Below, in pieces: positions 49,611 to 59,175 of a stretch of DNA of 64,000 bases. The position numbers and the translations under genes are program-made. Positions within the stretch are counted from its first letter, which is position 1. The number at the start of each line of letters is the position of its first letter. The DNA lies in NCBI GenBank assembly GCA_947494825.1, contig CANLWN010000002.1, forward strand, positions 496,001 through 560,000. Direction: 5' to 3'. Origin of the DNA: an uncultured Flavobacteriaceae bacterium (GTDB lineage: Bacteria > Bacteroidota > Bacteroidia > Flavobacteriales > Flavobacteriaceae). The notes under the pieces are model-generated. The model had not been told where the DNA came from. It was given only the letters and a program-made list of their open reading frames with translations, and searched no databases.

Positions 49611-50028
49611 ATTTTAAATGCTTAAATACCAATTTTAAATATTTGGATCTAATCAAACCATACCCATTAGTGGGTATTTAAATTTTGGGGAGTAAAATGT
49701 AGGAATTCAATAATTTGGAGTACTTACGTATAAAGATTTATCCTGAAAACCCATCGCACAAAAACCTCAAAAAAACGTTGTTTTTCCGCAATTTTTAAGT
49801 GATTGAAACACCCTTGTTTATAGGGCTTTTGAAAGGTAGGCACTAACCTCCTCCGCTCTTAATAATCAAATGGAAATGTGGCTTGGTTCTCATCTTATTT
49901 GTTTTCCCTAAACCTATGTATTTCCATCACATAAAAACATCCCCTTTTGTGGGGATTTTTAAGCTTGCTTGTAGTAAATGACGCTGAAAATTGTGCTGCT
50001 AACGGCATTGTGCCAGCCCACTCCTTGG
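49611..50028. other. Intergenic region between the nuclease operon and the DUF6603 operon
   Basis: About 420 bases, AT-rich on the left side. No gene and no clear repeat or terminator was found. It marks a sharp change of base composition between the AT-rich nuclease operon and the GC-richer giant-protein operon. Confidence 0.5.
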
Positions 50029-51204
50029 TTAGTTGTTCCACCAAAGTGTTTTAAGGGCCTTATCCAAACGTGCATAGTCGGCCTCTGCCAAGTACATGCG
50101 GTACATGAATTTTCTATGCTGGTTGATCGGTAGGTTTTTCATATACCATCCCCGGATCCATTGGTTGATCGCCGCAAAGGAGATGTCCTTGGACAGCTTA
50201 AAACTTAGCACTTTGGTCACGCTCGCCTCCACTTCAGCTTTTACGATCCGTTCCCCATTCTTAGGTTTATCCTGAAGTTTCTGCTCCAATTCGGTCTGTA
50301 CCTGTAACACCTCCCGCTTAGCAGCCGTGTTGTTCTCGCCTAGCTCCCATGCCCTTCGTAACTTTTGAAACCACGTTCTATAGGACTCCCCTATCCTGTT
50401 TTCCCGAAAAAGCAATGCCTCTTCCAGTAGATGCAGTGGACTACCGCCCTTGTCCGCATATTGTTTGAGCAAGATCGGCAGGATGTTGGGAGCAAAATTG
50501 AACTCATTCATCGTGGTATTTCCCCTGGCCCCACAGTATTGGGCAAAGGCGGCAAACAGTTCCTTTTCTTTTTGATATCCCCATCTTGTTTCCTCATCCT
50601 CCGGCACCAACAATTCGGTGTACAACCGCGATCTCTTGCTTTGGATGATATGGTCGTTTTGACTTGCCTGGGCATATCCGCTAAAAATAAAGCCCCCCAA
50701 TAGGAACTCTGCCGTGCGCTTCCAGGTATCGGGAATGTCCAAATCCACTTCTGGCCTCCATTCATGTCCATAACTGCCCAACTCCTGTGTGATGTCCTTA
50801 AACATGGCCGTCGGCAATCTTTTGAAGTCGATATTCCGAAGGTTTTGCATGGCGTTCCCCTTAATATCGGCATAGAGCATATAGTCAACGGTGACCGGGG
50901 TCACCATGGAATCGAGCAGTTCCTTTAAAGACTTATCCGGTGATTCAAAGGTGAGCCAGTATTGGATCAGTGGAATTTTCTCCCGCGTCATCAGAATATC
51001 AAAAAAGGCCAGGAGGGCATCGAGGTTCAGCTGGATCGATTTCCAAACGGCCTCGCTATCTATCCCCAAACGCATGCAGCCTTGACGGCCGTTAAAAAAC
51101 AATTCTGCCGTGCGCAGTACCATGGGGTCCGGGATAAAATCGATACCGGCCTCTGAAAATTTGGCCCACTCCTCTGGCTTGTTGCTTGCTATGACGACAC
51201 TCAT
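50029..51204 (-). CDS. Uncharacterised protein of the DUF6603 operon (391 aa)
   Basis: This protein of 391 residues was not recognised. No signal peptide or membrane segment is seen. The sequence is mostly helical, with Trp-rich spots (RTWFQKLRRAWELG, INQWIRGWYMKNL). The C-terminus ends with a short aromatic tail (LWWNN). It is the last gene of the operon; its start is 42 nt after the stop of the 656-residue protein gene. Composition is even throughout, which supports a real gene. Confidence 0.75.
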   Translation of the reverse strand: MSVVIASNKPEEWAKFSEAGIDFIPDPMVLRTAELFFNGRQGCMRLGIDSEAVWKSIQLNLDALLAFFDILMTREKIPLIQYWLTFESPDKSLKELLDSMVTPVTVDYMLYADIKGNAMQNLRNIDFKRLPTAMFKDITQELGSYGHEWRPEVDLDIPDTWKRTAEFLLGGFIFSGYAQASQNDHIIQSKRSRLYTELLVPEDEETRWGYQKEKELFAAFAQYCGARGNTTMNEFNFAPNILPILLKQYADKGGSPLHLLEEALLFRENRIGESYRTWFQKLRRAWELGENNTAAKREVLQVQTELEQKLQDKPKNGERIVKAEVEASVTKVLSFKLSKDISFAAINQWIRGWYMKNLPINQHRKFMYRMYLAEADYARLDKALKTLWWNN

Positions 51205-51246
51205 CGTTTTGAATTTTCCTGCGGACTGTCTTGTCAGTCCTATATT

Positions 51247-53217
51247 TTATGGCGTTTCTTCTTCCTTGCGACTGATCTTGGGAATGATCTGATCAAAAGC
51301 GAGGCCACTCCTGCCCTCTCCTCGGCCCGTGTGCTTTTTAAAACCTATCCAGGTAAACACCTTGCCGTTCTTCCAACGGGTCCGCTGAAAGGCCTTGTAT
51401 CCTTTTATACCCGCTTTGGGCACTTCTTCCTCATTGAGGTAGTAGGCCACCCTATTTTCTTGATCGAGCCCTTCCCGCAACATGGAGGTACGCGGCTCTA
51501 TCTTTTTGGGAACCGCACCATCAGGCATTTCTTCCAATACGCGTGGCATGGCAGCCCGTTGCAACTGTATTTCCCGTTTGTCATCGTCTTTGTGTACCGG
51601 GATAAAGGGGATCCAATGTTCGGGCACGGTGTTCACCACACGATATTTTATTTTGGCCTCGGTAGGTACCAGGGGCGGGGGCGGTGCACCAGTTGCTTCC
51701 TCTGCGAACAACTGCCTGAATTTGGACCTTGTTTCCATACCGGCCTCTTTGCCGTGTTTGCTGCTGCCGTTGGCCAGGGGAATCCGGGTCTCCACGGCCC
51801 AGACCATATTGGCTACCTCATCACGAAGAAAATACACTTCTTCCAACGGTTTTCCCTCATGCGATTTAGGCAGTGCGGGAAGCAGAAGTACGCTAAGGTC
51901 TGCCGGAACGTCCTCTTTTCCCCTAATGTTCAAATGGAACATGCTCCAGCGTTCCCAATCCTCATCACCTCCCCCACCAGCGGGTTCCACCCAGATTTTT
52001 TCCCCAAAAACGTTGGTTACCATCAGCCCTTCCACCTTGGAAATACTGCCCACGGGCAGGGTAAAGGGTAACATAAACCAATCGTTCGCATAGTTCAGTC
52101 CAAAGTCCAGCACCATCAATTGATTAATATCGGTAGTACTGGGGCTGATATTGCCCAGATTTGTCTTCCAGTCTTCCAAGGTCCACCATCTATTGTTGGG
52201 CATGCCCCCAAAGGTAACCGGGGAAGGAAGAAAGGAGAGGGTCAGCTCGTTTTGTACCGAACTAGCGGGAACAGGATTATCGGGTTCCGCCAAGGATTCT
52301 TTTTCATTGTGGATATCCAAATTATACCAGTCGAGATGCCCGTGGTAATATTCGTCCGCTACGAATACTTTTTCGTCCCCATTCTCCGGAGCCGAACAGG
52401 CGAACTGATATTCGAGATAAGCGGGTTTCCAAGAGGGGTTTTTCTCTTTAATGGGTTGATAATAGAGCGCTTCGAACCAATTGACGAACTTCACGGCCAG
52501 GGTATCGATCTGATCTTGCAGGGCCACAGTGTTGATAGCGGCGATCCCGTCATAGGCATGGTTTGTCGGGTCTTCGGCCAAATAGGCATACAGCTGGTAA
52601 CCGTCCATGCAGTTCCGCTGCTTGTCATCCGGGCGAAGTTCCTCCACGGGATCCGTTTGGGTAGCCTCTTTTAGGACATTGGAAACGGCGGCAAAACTTT
52701 GCCAGACTTCCTGATGGGCGGAGCGCTGTACATCATCCTTGTCATCTGGCCTGGGCAGGGTAAACGCGTATTTTTTGATATAATCCACCTTAAAATTGAG
52801 CGATTCCCTTGCCATTAATTTTAGCCATTGTCTTCCCATAAGCAATCTGAGGTCGAGGGAAATCTCCTGATCGCCAATCCTAAAAGGTATTTCCTGGTTC
52901 TCGACCTTTACCTCCAGGGGGACTTCCTTATCAAAGACCGAACTCTTGTCCACTGCCGACTGATATTTGGTCAGGGCCGTGGTCTTGATGTGCACCTTGG
53001 CCATGATGGCCGAACCCGCATCTTCGCCCCGAAACTCCCCGGTCTGCCATTGTTTGGAAAGCATCCATAGCGGATCTCTTATTTCGGCCTTTAGGGCGCG
53101 CTCAAAGTTTTCTGCCCTTGGCCTTCCTTCCAAACGGTTCCACAGGGTAATGGTAGGAACATACTGGGTTACCGGTTTTACGACATTTCCGACCTGATCT
53201 AATACCAACTTAGCCAT
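51247..53217 (-). CDS. Uncharacterised protein with DPLWxxxxQWxxGEFxGEDAGS motif (656 aa)
   Basis: This protein of 656 residues begins MAKLVLDQVGNVVKP, and a conserved-looking motif DPLWMLSKQWQTGEF then RGEDAGS lies at about 46-70. I recall the same kind of motif in uncharacterised proteins of distant phyla, but cannot confirm it here. No signal or membrane segment. The C-terminus has Arg/Lys-rich GYKAFQRTRWKNGKVFTWIGFKK-like sequence. Its start overlaps the end of the 1983-residue gene by 8 nt, so translation is coupled. Confidence 0.75.
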   Translation of the reverse strand: MAKLVLDQVGNVVKPVTQYVPTITLWNRLEGRPRAENFERALKAEIRDPLWMLSKQWQTGEFRGEDAGSAIMAKVHIKTTALTKYQSAVDKSSVFDKEVPLEVKVENQEIPFRIGDQEISLDLRLLMGRQWLKLMARESLNFKVDYIKKYAFTLPRPDDKDDVQRSAHQEVWQSFAAVSNVLKEATQTDPVEELRPDDKQRNCMDGYQLYAYLAEDPTNHAYDGIAAINTVALQDQIDTLAVKFVNWFEALYYQPIKEKNPSWKPAYLEYQFACSAPENGDEKVFVADEYYHGHLDWYNLDIHNEKESLAEPDNPVPASSVQNELTLSFLPSPVTFGGMPNNRWWTLEDWKTNLGNISPSTTDINQLMVLDFGLNYANDWFMLPFTLPVGSISKVEGLMVTNVFGEKIWVEPAGGGGDEDWERWSMFHLNIRGKEDVPADLSVLLLPALPKSHEGKPLEEVYFLRDEVANMVWAVETRIPLANGSSKHGKEAGMETRSKFRQLFAEEATGAPPPPLVPTEAKIKYRVVNTVPEHWIPFIPVHKDDDKREIQLQRAAMPRVLEEMPDGAVPKKIEPRTSMLREGLDQENRVAYYLNEEEVPKAGIKGYKAFQRTRWKNGKVFTWIGFKKHTGRGEGRSGLAFDQIIPKISRKEEETP

Positions 53218-56200
53218 TGTCCACGGTTTTTAAGGTTATATTGTTATTGAGTGCGTAGTTCATGGCGATGGTCATAAACGGGTGTACGGTAACCGCCGAA
53301 ACGGTGGCGGGCAGGAATTGGGCATAGGGCGTAGCATCGATCTGTGTGGGCTCAATGGCCCTGAGTTTTGCCATATCCAAGGTATCGTGCAGGTTGTCCA
53401 CCACATCTTGCCATTGCCATTGCCCCTTGAAGGTGTGCGGGGTGACCAACAACATGCTTTGTGGCGGTTCTGCATTCGGCTGATCGTACTGAAAGCTAAG
53501 GCCGGTGGTTTCCGTAGGTGTGGGAATGACCTCCGTCCATTCATCTATAAGCAGTCCGGCCACGGGTTTTGTTGGGTCCAGGTTTTTGATATAGGCCGTA
53601 TAGAGCAATTTATCGGCTTCGATAACATAACTCTCGGGAAAGGAAAGTCCTAACCACACATCCTCGTTTTTATAGGGCAATTGCATCGGTCTAAGGTCCA
53701 AGGTTGTGTCCTTAAAGGCCTCCGAATGCATGACCGTATTCTCCCAGTTCCCCATGCGCTCCCGGACACGTGCCACCCCATATAACCAATCATCCACCGG
53801 GAAATCGGTGCCCAGGGTATCCTTTTGGTACTTCAATAAGATATCACTGTCGTCATAAGCTTTTTTTATTTCGGCCCCTTGGACCGCGGGTAGTCCAAAC
53901 TCGGGCACAATCTTAAAATCTTCCCCTAACAACAACTGCATGGCCTGGGTAAGTAATTTTACCTTTTTTGAGGGCAGGACCTCTACATTGCCCTCGTCTA
54001 TTTTGGCCTGCACCGCTTCCGCGGTTTCCTTTACCGCTTCGTTCAAGGCAACGGCCTGTAGTTTTAGGTCTTCGCCAAATACAATCGCTTGCCGTTCGGC
54101 ATCATCCGTATCGATGGTAAGCAGATCAAAGTCGGTCAGACTTTTTCCACTAGCGGAGCCAATCCCCGTTCTGAGCTTGTTCAACTCGCCTATCAAATCT
54201 TTGATCGCGATGAAATTTCCATTGAGCCAAGCATCGATCTCGGCCAACTTGCCATCAAATTCGCCGCGCTTGCCCTGCACGATGGCTTGGTAGGCCGCTA
54301 CCGCGTTGGGCGGTGGTGGCAGCGGAACAGTGTAGGTGGTGGAAATAAGGCGTTCGGCCTTTTTGAGTACTTCCAATTGTCCTTCCTCATCCAGGGAAGG
54401 CGCTATTAAGTCAGTATTGATCAATTGGTTGTAGGCCGTTATTTTTTCCGCCCAACGTTTTCTATAGGCAAAGACCTTTTCGTAAATGGCTTTGTAAATG
54501 GCCTCCTTTCTATCATAGATAAACCCAAAGCCCGCCTGCTTTATGCCAAATTCGCTCAGGCTGAACATGCGTTGGCCGAAAAGGTCAACATAGGCATCAA
54601 TGGCACCGATGATAGCATCTTTGTTGGCCATGGTCACCTCAAAATCCTCATCATCAAAATGGTTCAGAAAAGGGTCCGCAGCCAGATCGATGCCCTGATC
54701 CAAATCGGTAGCGTCCTTAAAGTTTGCCTTGAATTTCTCGAAGGTATCATCAATTCTGTCCATAGGGATGAACCCACTGGAATCCGTTGCTTCATTGGCC
54801 TCATTGGGCAAAGCGATATCACTGGGCCTAAGCGGCCTTGAAGCAAGGATGAGCGATCTTAGATTTCGCAACAAGGGGGCAAGTTCAAAGAGGCTTATCC
54901 GATCTACGAAGGTTTGCGTATAGTGAATCTGAAATTCAACATCGGGCCTGGGCGTATCGGTCTCATATACCCTTTTCAAAATATATTCGTCCAATGCGGT
55001 AAGGTTTTTTTGGCTGTCCAGATCTACCAGGTAAAGCAGGTCGATCGGCGACAGGCCCAGATCCTGCATGGAGACGGATGCGGTAGTCGTCGGATTGGTA
55101 TTTTCCCCCTCATAGGAAGGAGATCGATAGCTGTATTGGCAATGTATCTCGGACATGGGTGGAAGCAATTCGCCAAGCAGGGCATCAATGGCCGGTTCGG
55201 CGACCACCCTGGCCTTTGTGGTCAAGGGATCGGCTATGGTGATACCGGTTTCCAGATGTATGCCTACCCTATTGGTGAGGCTGATTCCGCTTCTAGGCGT
55301 ACGCACTACATCCGGTGTTGGGGGAAAACCTCCTTTGCTAAAGGCATCCATGGTTCCCGCGGCCCGATCATAGTTTCCCTGCACCACCTGATGGACACTC
55401 TCGGCGATACCCAAATCGGCGACTGCGTCATTGATATTCAACAGACGGGCCACCTCCTCATTGACTATTTTGCGATGGTCGGCAAATTGGGGTTCATTGG
55501 CAAACCTCAGGTCTTTCCCGAAAGGATATGCATTGTTTTTGGTTTCCAGTACGTGTTCTACCAACGCTAGACCGTCCACGACGTTTCTCGCTTCTATTTG
55601 CGTTATTGACTCGATATCACTTTCGTTTTGCGAGGTCTCGTTAAGTTGATTGCCCCTAAGCGGGAAGGCAATTCTCAGTTCATAAATAAAGATATCCACC
55701 TCTGCTTCCGCGTAACGGTCATGAAGGCCTCTTTCCAATTGATAGCCAAGCAGGGCACCCAGACTCTGCCCTTGGCGCATCCCTTCGATAACCGCCATGG
55801 CCATGCGTACACGCTCTGAGGATAGGTTGACCTTATAGGTTTCCGGATCTTCCGGACTTGCCTCGGTAATATATGCGTTGCGCAGTACTGAAGCAGTGAT
55901 CGCCTGATTGATGGAGGGGGCATGGATAAAGCCGGCGTTATTGCTATCGGTAACAATTTGCCGACTATCATCAGGGTCGAAAATAGGTTGTAATTCCTCG
56001 GGCAATTCAGCCGGGGCCAATTGCTCCGGATCGGGCTTGAGGTCTTCTACCCAGCCATAGGCTCCGAGATAAATACCTTCCTTGACGGTCTCGTCCTGTG
56101 CATTTCGCCAATAACGCATCCCGGTCAACTGCATGTTGGAAAAGGCCAGCAACCAGGCATCCAAACGGTAGGAACAGCAGTCCAGATGTTCTACGAATGC

Positions 56201-59161
56201 CCTTTCGAGCCTAGCCGTAGGAACATCTTTCAGGTGGTCAAGGGCTTTGAGCATTGCTTTTAGATCGAGCGTACTGGCCAGGCTGATATTTTCCGCGATA
56301 AGGTTGGAGATGTGTTTCGCCACGGTAATATCTTCATTGACTATACGCGGTTCAGGACGTTCCAAGTAATCGAACTTACTTTCAAAGCCGTTCTGCCCCA
56401 CTTTTACCCCGATAAAATCGTCATCGATCTTTGCCTCCTTAAGGTCCTTCACACTGAGAATACCCGCCTCCCCATAGAGATTAAAGGACGTATTGGAGAA
56501 TTCCAGGGTCAATGAATGACGCAACATTTGATAAAGCAGGGCAGTGGGGGCCTTATCGGCAAAACCCAATTGTCTTTTGATGGTATTGAGATTTACTTCG
56601 GCATTTTCCACCAACCAATGGATATAATTCTTGCCCTCGGTATCGGTTCCTTCCGGCGTGGTATAGGCCCGGATCGGTTTCTCTTCGGACAAGGGAACAT
56701 CATCGATCAAGGGTTTGTTGAGGGTGTTGGGCTGGGTAAGGAAGAACTTTTCCAAGATGGGCACCAGATCTTCCTCATTATCGCCGGTCTGAGGTACGTA
56801 TCCCAATTTTTTTAAAAGGTCCAAACCTCTTTTTTTATAAGCCCCTTCGATCAATAGGGCTATAAATATGCCCAGGCCGCTCATGTTGAGCTTATTGAAC
56901 AAATGGGCAAAACTCTCTGCATATCGTTGATCAAACTGTACCGAAGTGGCATGCAGGCCCAACACGTTCAATAGGTTTTGGTGCGGGTCCCCCTCCTTGC
57001 CCACATAGGCCACCTCTTCCTGAAGTTTTAAAAAATCTTCCCTAACGGTGTCCAAAAGGCCGCTCAGGCGCTGAAGCAGGGCAATGGAGTTCCCATATTT
57101 GCTATTGGCGAGCAGGTTGTTCCCGGTTCTGTCGAACAACCATTCTGGTTTTTTGGTCTTGCCGATGGCCAGGATGCCATAGGGCTGGTCCCCAATCCGA
57201 ATGGCAGGAAGGCTTCCCCTCCCGCTTATAAAATCTATGAAGAAATCACGTGCCAACCGTTCCTGGCCGGTATCGAATACCGGGGTCATCATGCTTTCCA
57301 TAAAATAGCCGATGGTAGCGTTCCACAGAGACGTATTCATGGCCCTGGCCTCACATTGATCGGTATGGTAATAATGGGCGGCCAATTTAAGCGAGGACGC
57401 CGTGGGATCGATGCCGAGGAGATCGCTCAACCACCTGCCGTCCTTTTTGCTTAGGGAATCGTCGGGGTCATCGGTCTGCTTCTGGGCGATATAGCGTTCA
57501 AAGGTAGTTTCGGTATCCTCATTTTCCGTGAAGCCCGAATCTTCTTTTTCGGTGTTGTTGGTAGGTGTTCCCTGCGGCATGATGGAGAAGCCGCTACTGC
57601 CATAATGATGGTTATGGAATAATGTTTCGAGGGATTTTTGTGATTCTGTCTTGTCCTCCCTGAGGTTTACGCCCATGACGAACAGGCGATCGAAACCCTG
57701 GGCATATTGTTCACGGCTAAGGTCTATTTTGAATCCCATTCCCACCTTCACGGCCTCTTCAAAGTCGAACAGCCATTGGGTCTCAGATCGCTGACTAAGG
57801 TAGTCGATATACTGTGCCGCTTTTATTTCGTCCTTGAAATCCTCAAAAACTTGTCCAAGCCAGGTCTCCACAGCTTCGGGATCCACCAAGGCCTGAAATT
57901 CAGCAATAAATTCGGCCTCTGTTTTTTCTGCCCGTATCCTATCCTTTAAATTATCGTAATATTCCGCCAGTTTAAGGGTTCTTTCCTGGTCCGTGGTCAG
58001 TGCGTTGAAGTCGGCGATCAACTGTTGTTTCAAGAGGTCGTTGGAATCCAGGGAAGGGTTGGGCCCTATGATCAACGGATCGGGAATAAAGCCCCCCAAT
58101 TCTTCAAGCACCTTGATTGGGTTTCCCTCATCATCCTTGCCCTGGAAGCCCAATAGCACGAACTTTTCGGGCAATGTCCTTACGCTGGCCGCCTGTGACC
58201 AGGAAGACTGTTTGCTATCCATTTCATCGGTCTTGGGGAATTCAACGAAGCTCACCTTGACCTCTGGAGGGTTTTCGTCGGGCACTTTTTGATCATGTAG
58301 GTTAAAGGGCACATAGGAGGCCACTAATTCGGCGGCGCGTTCTTCTCCCGAAACGGCCATGATCAAGTCGGCATTGGCCTGGTCGATATCCTCCAGATTG
58401 TCACCGGCCAGCCATATTTTTTTCCAATAGGCCTTAAGGGCGTCCTGTTCTGCCGCTACCGGCAATTCTTCAACACCGATACAAAGGATAATTTCATCTT
58501 TATCTACTCTGACGGGCAGGTCTTCCATGGCCAAGGGGCCGTAGTTCTGGATGATCCAATACGCGCGCCCTGCTTGAAAATGATTGGCCAAGGCCCGCCA
58601 AGCTCCCTTAAGGCCCGATTCGATGAAATCTTGCAGCTCGTCCTCATTGGAAGTGCCGGTGCTCCATACACTCATCCAGTAGTCTTTTGCCTTGAGGATC
58701 TCTGCTTCCGAAGGGATATTTTCAAAAGTATCTACCGAACATTCATCGGGAAAGATCCGCACCCATAGTTGATTTCGGAACACATTGTTATCCACCTCAA
58801 CCCGTTTGAACCGGGTCTCCAAACGGACCGGAAACAGCAAAATGGGCAGCTCATCGCTAAATTGCCCAATATGCTTCCGTGGATCCGTAAACGCATCAAA
58901 TTTTGCGATGGCACCGATTTCCAGGTTGCGGTGTTCGTCTAGAAGTACTTTCTCATTGACAATTTGGGTGCCCAAGGCCTGTTCGTCGGTAACAATCTGT
59001 TTTACCCGACTGTGGTCCGGACCAAAGACCCGAAGCAGCTTTTCTTTTTCCGTTTTCAGCTTTTTTAGGCGTTCACCTGCCAGAAAAATGCTTTTTTCCG
59101 CATCGTGCTTCGTTTCACGGGCCGCTTTTAATTCCTTTTTTGTTTTGTTGTACTCAGACAT
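53210..59161 (-). CDS. Giant uncharacterised protein (1983 aa)
   Basis: This protein of 1983 residues was not recognised. Residues 1-90 are a charged coiled coil (KKELKAARETKHDAEKS and following). The rest is soluble-looking, acidic and without signal or membrane segments. It contains motifs with a structural feel such as LPILLFPVRLETRF (about 110-125), SGRGSLPAIRIGDQPYGIL (about 640-660) and RSGISLTNRVGIHLE (about 1290). No enzyme motif was found. It starts 14 nt after the stop of the 1197-residue gene and overlaps the next gene. Together these proteins could build a large extracellular or intracellular assembly; that is inference. Confidence 0.8.
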   Translation of the reverse strand: MSEYNKTKKELKAARETKHDAEKSIFLAGERLKKLKTEKEKLLRVFGPDHSRVKQIVTDEQALGTQIVNEKVLLDEHRNLEIGAIAKFDAFTDPRKHIGQFSDELPILLFPVRLETRFKRVEVDNNVFRNQLWVRIFPDECSVDTFENIPSEAEILKAKDYWMSVWSTGTSNEDELQDFIESGLKGAWRALANHFQAGRAYWIIQNYGPLAMEDLPVRVDKDEIILCIGVEELPVAAEQDALKAYWKKIWLAGDNLEDIDQANADLIMAVSGEERAAELVASYVPFNLHDQKVPDENPPEVKVSFVEFPKTDEMDSKQSSWSQAASVRTLPEKFVLLGFQGKDDEGNPIKVLEELGGFIPDPLIIGPNPSLDSNDLLKQQLIADFNALTTDQERTLKLAEYYDNLKDRIRAEKTEAEFIAEFQALVDPEAVETWLGQVFEDFKDEIKAAQYIDYLSQRSETQWLFDFEEAVKVGMGFKIDLSREQYAQGFDRLFVMGVNLREDKTESQKSLETLFHNHHYGSSGFSIMPQGTPTNNTEKEDSGFTENEDTETTFERYIAQKQTDDPDDSLSKKDGRWLSDLLGIDPTASSLKLAAHYYHTDQCEARAMNTSLWNATIGYFMESMMTPVFDTGQERLARDFFIDFISGRGSLPAIRIGDQPYGILAIGKTKKPEWLFDRTGNNLLANSKYGNSIALLQRLSGLLDTVREDFLKLQEEVAYVGKEGDPHQNLLNVLGLHATSVQFDQRYAESFAHLFNKLNMSGLGIFIALLIEGAYKKRGLDLLKKLGYVPQTGDNEEDLVPILEKFFLTQPNTLNKPLIDDVPLSEEKPIRAYTTPEGTDTEGKNYIHWLVENAEVNLNTIKRQLGFADKAPTALLYQMLRHSLTLEFSNTSFNLYGEAGILSVKDLKEAKIDDDFIGVKVGQNGFESKFDYLERPEPRIVNEDITVAKHISNLIAENISLASTLDLKAMLKALDHLKDVPTARLERAFVEHLDCCSYRLDAWLLAFSNMQLTGMRYWRNAQDETVKEGIYLGAYGWVEDLKPDPEQLAPAELPEELQPIFDPDDSRQIVTDSNNAGFIHAPSINQAITASVLRNAYITEASPEDPETYKVNLSSERVRMAMAVIEGMRQGQSLGALLGYQLERGLHDRYAEAEVDIFIYELRIAFPLRGNQLNETSQNESDIESITQIEARNVVDGLALVEHVLETKNNAYPFGKDLRFANEPQFADHRKIVNEEVARLLNINDAVADLGIAESVHQVVQGNYDRAAGTMDAFSKGGFPPTPDVVRTPRSGISLTNRVGIHLETGITIADPLTTKARVVAEPAIDALLGELLPPMSEIHCQYSYRSPSYEGENTNPTTTASVSMQDLGLSPIDLLYLVDLDSQKNLTALDEYILKRVYETDTPRPDVEFQIHYTQTFVDRISLFELAPLLRNLRSLILASRPLRPSDIALPNEANEATDSSGFIPMDRIDDTFEKFKANFKDATDLDQGIDLAADPFLNHFDDEDFEVTMANKDAIIGAIDAYVDLFGQRMFSLSEFGIKQAGFGFIYDRKEAIYKAIYEKVFAYRKRWAEKITAYNQLINTDLIAPSLDEEGQLEVLKKAERLISTTYTVPLPPPPNAVAAYQAIVQGKRGEFDGKLAEIDAWLNGNFIAIKDLIGELNKLRTGIGSASGKSLTDFDLLTIDTDDAERQAIVFGEDLKLQAVALNEAVKETAEAVQAKIDEGNVEVLPSKKVKLLTQAMQLLLGEDFKIVPEFGLPAVQGAEIKKAYDDSDILLKYQKDTLGTDFPVDDWLYGVARVRERMGNWENTVMHSEAFKDTTLDLRPMQLPYKNEDVWLGLSFPESYVIEADKLLYTAYIKNLDPTKPVAGLLIDEWTEVIPTPTETTGLSFQYDQPNAEPPQSMLLVTPHTFKGQWQWQDVVDNLHDTLDMAKLRAIEPTQIDATPYAQFLPATVSAVTVHPFMTIAMNYALNNNITLKTVDNG

Positions 59162-59175
59162 GATTCCTTTGGCTT